From the NCBI GenBank assembly GCA_903834675.1, contig CAILKC010000920.1, positions 1 to 17,388 on the forward strand: a DNA stretch of 17,388 nt, written 5' to 3'. Under the pieces are notes generated by a model. It saw only the letters and a list, made by a program, of their open reading frames with translations, did no database searches and had not been told where the DNA came from. How positions within the stretch are numbered: the first letter of the stretch is position 1; every line of letters starts with the position of its first letter. The translations under genes were made by a program, and so were the position numbers. Shown one piece after another: positions 13,804 through 17,388 of the stretch. The DNA comes from an uncultured Victivallales bacterium (lineage in GTDB: Bacteria; Verrucomicrobiota; Lentisphaeria; Oligosphaerales; JAFGRS01).

Positions 13804-16155
13804 ATGGGCAACGTCCTCCGCGGCTGCGTTCCGATGCTGTTCTCCGCCCTCCTGACGGGGGCGGCAGAATCGCCCTGGCGGACCTACGAAGTCTACCAGC
13901 CGACCATCACACGCTACCTGGTCAACGACGCCGACACTCAGCGGCTGAAGTACAATCACGACAGCAGCATAGCTTGGTTTGGTGACCGCTGGTTCTGTCT
14001 GTGGAACGCGAATGTGCCGGCGGCAGAGAGCCAGCCCGGGCAGCTCAACTACCAGAGCACCAGCCCCGACGGCAAGACCTGGTCGGCGCCGGTCGCCTGC
14101 TTTGCGGAGACCGCCCACAGCGCCAATCCCGTGCCCTGCGCCAAGGGTACCCAGTGGCAGCCCAATCTCATCGAGGTTGAGGACGAGTTGTGGGCCGTGT
14201 GGAGTCAGAACTCACGGGACGAGTACAACGGCGCCTACCTTTCTCGCCGACGCTCGCCCGACGCTCGTTGGGTCAACGAACGTATCCTCTTCGCGGGCCA
14301 GCCCGAGGTCTTGTTGGACGGTAAGAAATTCCGCGTTTTCCCCACTCAGAACCCGATTCGGCTACGCTCCGGCCGCGTCTTGGCGCCGGCCACCCTGATG
14401 GGACCCGCTGCCGATGACGCGCCAGCGGGATTGGAGCACTGGTGGACCCTGGAGAAGCGCGACACGGTCCTGTACACGGACGACCTGGGGCGCTCCTGGT
14501 CCTGCTCGCCGGGCACGGTTCAGCCGGGCCGGAGCTGGGCCCAATGGGAACCCACGGTATGGGAACTCGACTCCGGCACGGTGATGATGTTCGCCCGCAA
14601 CAACGACCTGCGCTCGGCGAGCCAGGGTGGACCGCGGCCCACGGAGATGCTGCTCTGCTCCGAGAGTCGTGACCAGGGGGCCACCTGGAGCCAGCACCTG
14701 CCCGTAGCCCTGGAAACGGTGTGCTCGCGGATGCACGTCCTGCCGACCGCTGGCAACCGCTTCATGATGGTCCACAACGACTGGCCGGCTGGCAATTTTT
14801 GCGACGACCGCCGGAACCTGGCTCTGTTCTTCAACCGGGGCGGCGGCAGCGACTTCGCGGCCGGGGTGGGCATCAGCGCTGACGAGCCGGCAGTCATGTA
14901 CCCCATGATGTGGGTCCGCGACAATACCGCATTGATCTCCTACAGCCAGGGGTTCAACGAACGCTCGATCAAGGTCGCGCGGGTGTCTCCGCTGCCGGAT
15001 CCGGCGCGCTATTATCTATTTCCGCGGAGCAACTTACCCGATTCTCAACGCCCCGTCTTGGCGGCGGGAGTCCTGCGTTTCTCTGGCGGCCAGCGCCTGG
15101 CGACGTCTGCGGTTCTGGACCCGGGCCTGAGGGGCTTCAGCCTGGGTGCGTGGCTCCGGCGCTGCCAGGGTGGCGCGCTGCTGGACTCGCGCTGTGCCAC
15201 GACCCCTGGCGGGGTTCTGATGGGGCTTGTCGGCGACCGCCCCTACATCTACCTGGGCACTGCCGACCATAACCTGGTCGCAGAGCTGCGCCTGGAACGC
15301 GAGGGCTGGAACTACGTGGGCGTGAGCGTCGATCTGACCGCCGCGACGGTTCTGTTTGTGGTCAATGGCCAGGTTGAGACGCTGGCTTTCCAAGGGCCGC
15401 CGCCGAAGCCCCTGAAGGCCGGGCCGGCCGTGATCGGCAGCCCCGGCCTGGCCGCGAGTCGCGTGCCCCGCTTCCGCGGTGAACTGCGCGAACTGGCGGT
15501 CTACCGGGAGACCTGCCTGACGCCGACCCAGCACTGGCAGCGCGCCAACCGCCAGGCCGCAGCCCTGGGGCGAGCGCCCTTGGCTCCCACGGCAGGGGCC
15601 GCGGAGATCGAGCCCGCCGTCCTGCTGGACCCGGGTGCCCCGGACCGGCTACAAGCCGACTTCGTACTGCCCGAGGACACCCGCCCCGGCGCCGTCGCCG
15701 CGCTGAGCGAAGCCGGTCTGGCCCTGCTGCAGGTTGCCGGCGAGGCGTCGGCCGGCATCGACCTCGACGAGAATCGGCGCGCCGCCGGCGACAGCGTAAC
15801 CCTGCAGCTTCGCCTCCGCCTCGAGCAGGGCGAGTCGCAGGTGCTCTTGACCATCGGCGATGCAAATCAGCCCGCCCGGTTACGGCAACGCGAAGGTGTC
15901 CTCGTGCTGGCGGCCGGCGGCCAGCAGCGCGAGCTGGGGCGGGTGTTGCCTAACACGTGGTTTGAGGTCACCGTACACAGCAGCCAGGGGCAGACCAGCG
16001 CGCAACTGGAGAAGGGCGTCAGCGTGTCGGTCGAGCACCGGCCGGTGGCCACCTGGGCGTACATTGGCCAGGGCTATCGTGACGGCGCCGGGCCGGCCAA
16101 CAGCCGCTTCGCCCTCGACGTCGGCGCCCTGCGCTCCCGCGTCACCCGGCCCTGA
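13804..16155 (+). CDS. Exported sialidase-like (BNR repeat) protein with LamG-like domain
   Basis: This 783-residue protein begins with a short hydrophobic leader (residues 1 to about 20, MGNVLRG then PMLFSALLTGAA), suggesting export. Residues about 25-410 resemble the BNR/sialidase beta-propeller. Three Asp-box-like motifs are visible: SPDGKTW (87-93), TDDLGRSW (225-232) and SRDQGATW (288-295). Residues about 425-580 look like a concanavalin/LamG carbohydrate-binding sandwich (FSLGAWLRR, YVGVSVDL, FRGELRELAVY). A further beta-rich domain (about 615-783) may be another sandwich. Sialidase activity is not proven, since the family also includes other exo-glycosidases and inactive propellers. 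The ATG at 13804 is preferred over one at 13759 inside the kinase gene because it starts the leader and has GGAG 10 bases upstream. It is probably co-transcribed with the kinase gene. Confidence 0.85.
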   Translation: MGNVLRGCVPMLFSALLTGAAESPWRTYEVYQPTITRYLVNDADTQRLKYNHDSSIAWFGDRWFCLWNANVPAAESQPGQLNYQSTSPDGKTWSAPVACFAETAHSANPVPCAKGTQWQPNLIEVEDELWAVWSQNSRDEYNGAYLSRRRSPDARWVNERILFAGQPEVLLDGKKFRVFPTQNPIRLRSGRVLAPATLMGPAADDAPAGLEHWWTLEKRDTVLYTDDLGRSWSCSPGTVQPGRSWAQWEPTVWELDSGTVMMFARNNDLRSASQGGPRPTEMLLCSESRDQGATWSQHLPVALETVCSRMHVLPTAGNRFMMVHNDWPAGNFCDDRRNLALFFNRGGGSDFAAGVGISADEPAVMYPMMWVRDNTALISYSQGFNERSIKVARVSPLPDPARYYLFPRSNLPDSQRPVLAAGVLRFSGGQRLATSAVLDPGLRGFSLGAWLRRCQGGALLDSRCATTPGGVLMGLVGDRPYIYLGTADHNLVAELRLEREGWNYVGVSVDLTAATVLFVVNGQVETLAFQGPPPKPLKAGPAVIGSPGLAASRVPRFRGELRELAVYRETCLTPTQHWQRANRQAAALGRAPLAPTAGAAEIEPAVLLDPGAPDRLQADFVLPEDTRPGAVAALSEAGLALLQVAGEASAGIDLDENRRAAGDSVTLQLRLRLEQGESQVLLTIGDANQPARLRQREGVLVLAAGGQQRELGRVLPNTWFEVTVHSSQGQTSAQLEKGVSVSVEHRPVATWAYIGQGYRDGAGPANSRFALDVGALRSRVTRP

Positions 16156-16198
16156 GTGGCCCAAAGTGCCAAACGGGCAAAATGGACAGGAGTTCGTC
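16156..16198. other. Spacer with degenerate 9-base periodicity and Shine-Dalgarno
   Basis: The 43-base gap reads as degenerate 9-base steps (GTGGCCCAA, AGTGCCAAA, CGGGCAAAA, TGGACAGGA). The last step supplies AGGAG at 16188-16192, six bases before the ATG at 16199. The periodicity is weak compared with the two operon spacers. Confidence 0.4.
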
Positions 16199-17203
16199 AT
16201 GGACACTCAGCGCTTCAAGGAAGACTTGCGCTCGTACGCCCTCCAGAATGGGGCCGACATGCTCGGGTTTGCGAACCTCGAGCGTTTCGAGCATGCTCCG
16301 CCCGAGTTCCACCCGCGCAACCTCTACCCTCAGGCCAAGACGGCTGTCGTGCTCGGTGGTCGCGTGCTGCGGGGGCTACTGGAGTCGCTGGACGCTGGCC
16401 TCTACATCCCCTACAACGCCCACGGCTACGGCGGCATCAATATCAACTTTATGCGCAACGCCATGCAGCGCGTGGCCTGCTGGATCGAGGACCAGGGCTA
16501 CTCCGCTGTGCCCGTGATCCAGTGGGCCGGCACGCCCCAGCAGGAACCGATCATGTGTCACCGGACCGCGGCCCTGGCCGCTGGACTGGGCGAGTTTGGC
16601 TGGTCCAAGGTCTTCCTGACCAAGCGCTTTGGGCCGCTGCAGCGGTTTGGCATTGTGCTCACGGACGCGGATCTGCCCTCCGATCCCTTGCAGGTCGGCC
16701 AGATCTGCGACGGCTGCAAGGCCTGCGTCCGCGCCTGCCCCAGCCAGGCGATTCCCGCCGAGGCTGCGGTTGAATTCACCCTGGCGGGTCAGACCATTCG
16801 GCATGCCAAAGTGGATATGTACCTCTGCACTAAGGCGCACCATGGCGGCACCCGCGAGACGCACCCGCGTCCGCCGGCGGACTTTGACATCGCCGCCATC
16901 GATGAGAAGTACGCCGCCCTGCGCCGGGAATCGAAGGACGACACGTCGGACTATGTGCTCGGCCACAAGGCGTCCAGCGAGGTTGTAGCCAAGTATCCCC
17001 ATCCCCTGTTTGGCCTGGTCGGCATGCTGGGGAACTCAGCCGCTTACTGCGGCGCCAAGGGCTGCTTCCGGGCCTGCCTCGAGCACCTGGAGCAGCGCGG
17101 TCTGCTCGACCGCGAGTTCGCCCGCCAGTACCGGCAAGCCGACGCCCCCGCCAGCCCCGCCGCGACCCGTCGGCACGACGGCGCTGAAGTCTATAGGGAG
17201 TAA
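16199..17203 (+). CDS. Epoxyqueuosine reductase-like iron-sulfur protein
   Basis: This 334-residue protein resembles the QueG / reductive-dehalogenase-like family. The segment HRTAALAAGLGEFGWSKVFL and the following FGIVLTDADLP correspond to the region of QueG that precedes its clusters. A ferredoxin-type motif CDGCKACVRACP gives Cys170, 173, 176 and 180. More cysteines near the C-terminus (Cys284, 289 and 293 in YCGAKGCFRAC) do not form the standard second CxxCxxCxxxCP. A distal cysteine in MYLCTKAH could help ligate a second cluster. It is probably not QueG itself but one of the uncharacterised relatives. Whether it binds cobalamin cannot be read from the sequence. The frame is open upstream into the preceding gene, but AGGAG six bases before the ATG and the loss of similarity upstream support this start. 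Confidence 0.85.
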   Translation: MDTQRFKEDLRSYALQNGADMLGFANLERFEHAPPEFHPRNLYPQAKTAVVLGGRVLRGLLESLDAGLYIPYNAHGYGGININFMRNAMQRVACWIEDQGYSAVPVIQWAGTPQQEPIMCHRTAALAAGLGEFGWSKVFLTKRFGPLQRFGIVLTDADLPSDPLQVGQICDGCKACVRACPSQAIPAEAAVEFTLAGQTIRHAKVDMYLCTKAHHGGTRETHPRPPADFDIAAIDEKYAALRRESKDDTSDYVLGHKASSEVVAKYPHPLFGLVGMLGNSAAYCGAKGCFRACLEHLEQRGLLDREFARQYRQADAPASPAATRRHDGAEVYRE

Positions 17204-17388
17204 GCGGCGCCCTCTGGAGCTAGGGAAAAGACGTCGACCTGTGCAATAGCCCCAAGGGGGCGTTTCGGGCGCCCAGGGCAACGCCTTGGGTACCCGTCCA
17301 CAGCGAAGATTGAGCCCTGAAGGGGCGGACCATGCGACCTCGGTGCGAAGGTAGGGTAGATGGCTCGCCCCTACAGGGCTCAAACCCA
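17204..17388. repeat. Hairpin-rich intergenic repeat cluster at the window end
   Basis: Three hairpins follow the last gene. The first is GCCCC-AAG-GGGGC (17249-17261). The second is CCCAGGGC-AAC-GCCTTGGG (17272-17290, 8 pairs with one G-T). The third is a 17-base inverted repeat, 17311-17327 against 17366-17382 with one mismatch, its arms beginning TGAGCCCTG. The words CCCTGAAGGGGCG and CCCAGGGCAACGCCTTGGG resemble interspersed intergenic repeats I associate with planctomycete and verrucomicrobial genomes. The first or second hairpin could also terminate transcription. The element may continue past the window. Confidence 0.7.

Noticed and set aside
15860..16198. N-terminal extension of the iron-sulfur protein into the sialidase-like gene
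   Set aside because: The overlap lies inside a clear coding sequence in another frame, and the ATG at 16199 has AGGAG six bases upstream and starts the family-like sequence.
1..17388. tRNA, rRNA, integrase, transposase or phage genes
   Set aside because: None was seen on either strand. The only signs of mobility are short non-coding repeats.

Overview
The window is GC-rich, gene-dense bacterial DNA holding eleven protein genes and no RNA gene that I could find. The first two thirds is a complete chemosensory operon on the + strand. A single gene follows on the - strand, and then three more + strand genes. The organism is not identifiable from a marker gene. Short fold-back repeats in the intergenic DNA, 8-9 base tandem repeats in the spacers, a family 4 glycoside hydrolase, a sialidase-LamG protein and a Ser/Thr kinase together suggest a free-living member of the PVC group (Planctomycetota, Verrucomicrobiota, Lentisphaerota) or a similar phylum such as Armatimonadota. 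That assignment is inference.

Region 1 (291-10487) encodes CheW, CheR with TPRs, a second CheW, a membrane chemoreceptor, CheA with a C-terminal receiver, CheB, and a hybrid histidine kinase (REC-REC-HisKA-HATPase-REC). This gene content matches the Wsp / 'alternative cellular function' type of chemosensory pathway: two CheW adaptors, a TPR-tailed CheR, a CheA-REC fusion, a CheB, and no motility genes. The usual output in Wsp, the GGDEF diguanylate cyclase WspR, is absent. Its place at the end of the operon is taken by the hybrid kinase, whose GTG start overlaps the cheB stop. I infer that receptor activity sets CheA phosphorylation, that CheR and CheB adapt the receptor, and that the hybrid kinase receives or relays the signal to an unseen output.

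Region 2 (10535-12106, - strand) is a glycoside hydrolase family 4 enzyme of the alpha-galactosidase (MelA) type with an unusual basic C-terminal tail. It converges on the hybrid kinase gene.

Region 3 (12107-12587) is non-coding. Most of it is a roughly 260-base imperfect palindrome (12222-12484) that looks like a fold-back or MITE-like repeat, lying between the divergent GH4 and kinase genes.

Region 4 (12588-17203) holds a receiver-Ser/Thr kinase fusion, then 7 bases later an exported sialidase-like protein with a LamG-like domain, and then an epoxyqueuosine-reductase-like iron-sulfur protein. The last 185 bases contain several nested hairpins, including a 17-base inverted repeat.

Two spacers inside the chemosensory operon are each built from five copies of a 9-base tandem repeat, and CheA itself carries a 36-base in-frame tandem repeat where a P2 domain would normally sit. 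With the fold-back element, these are the least ordinary features of the window.
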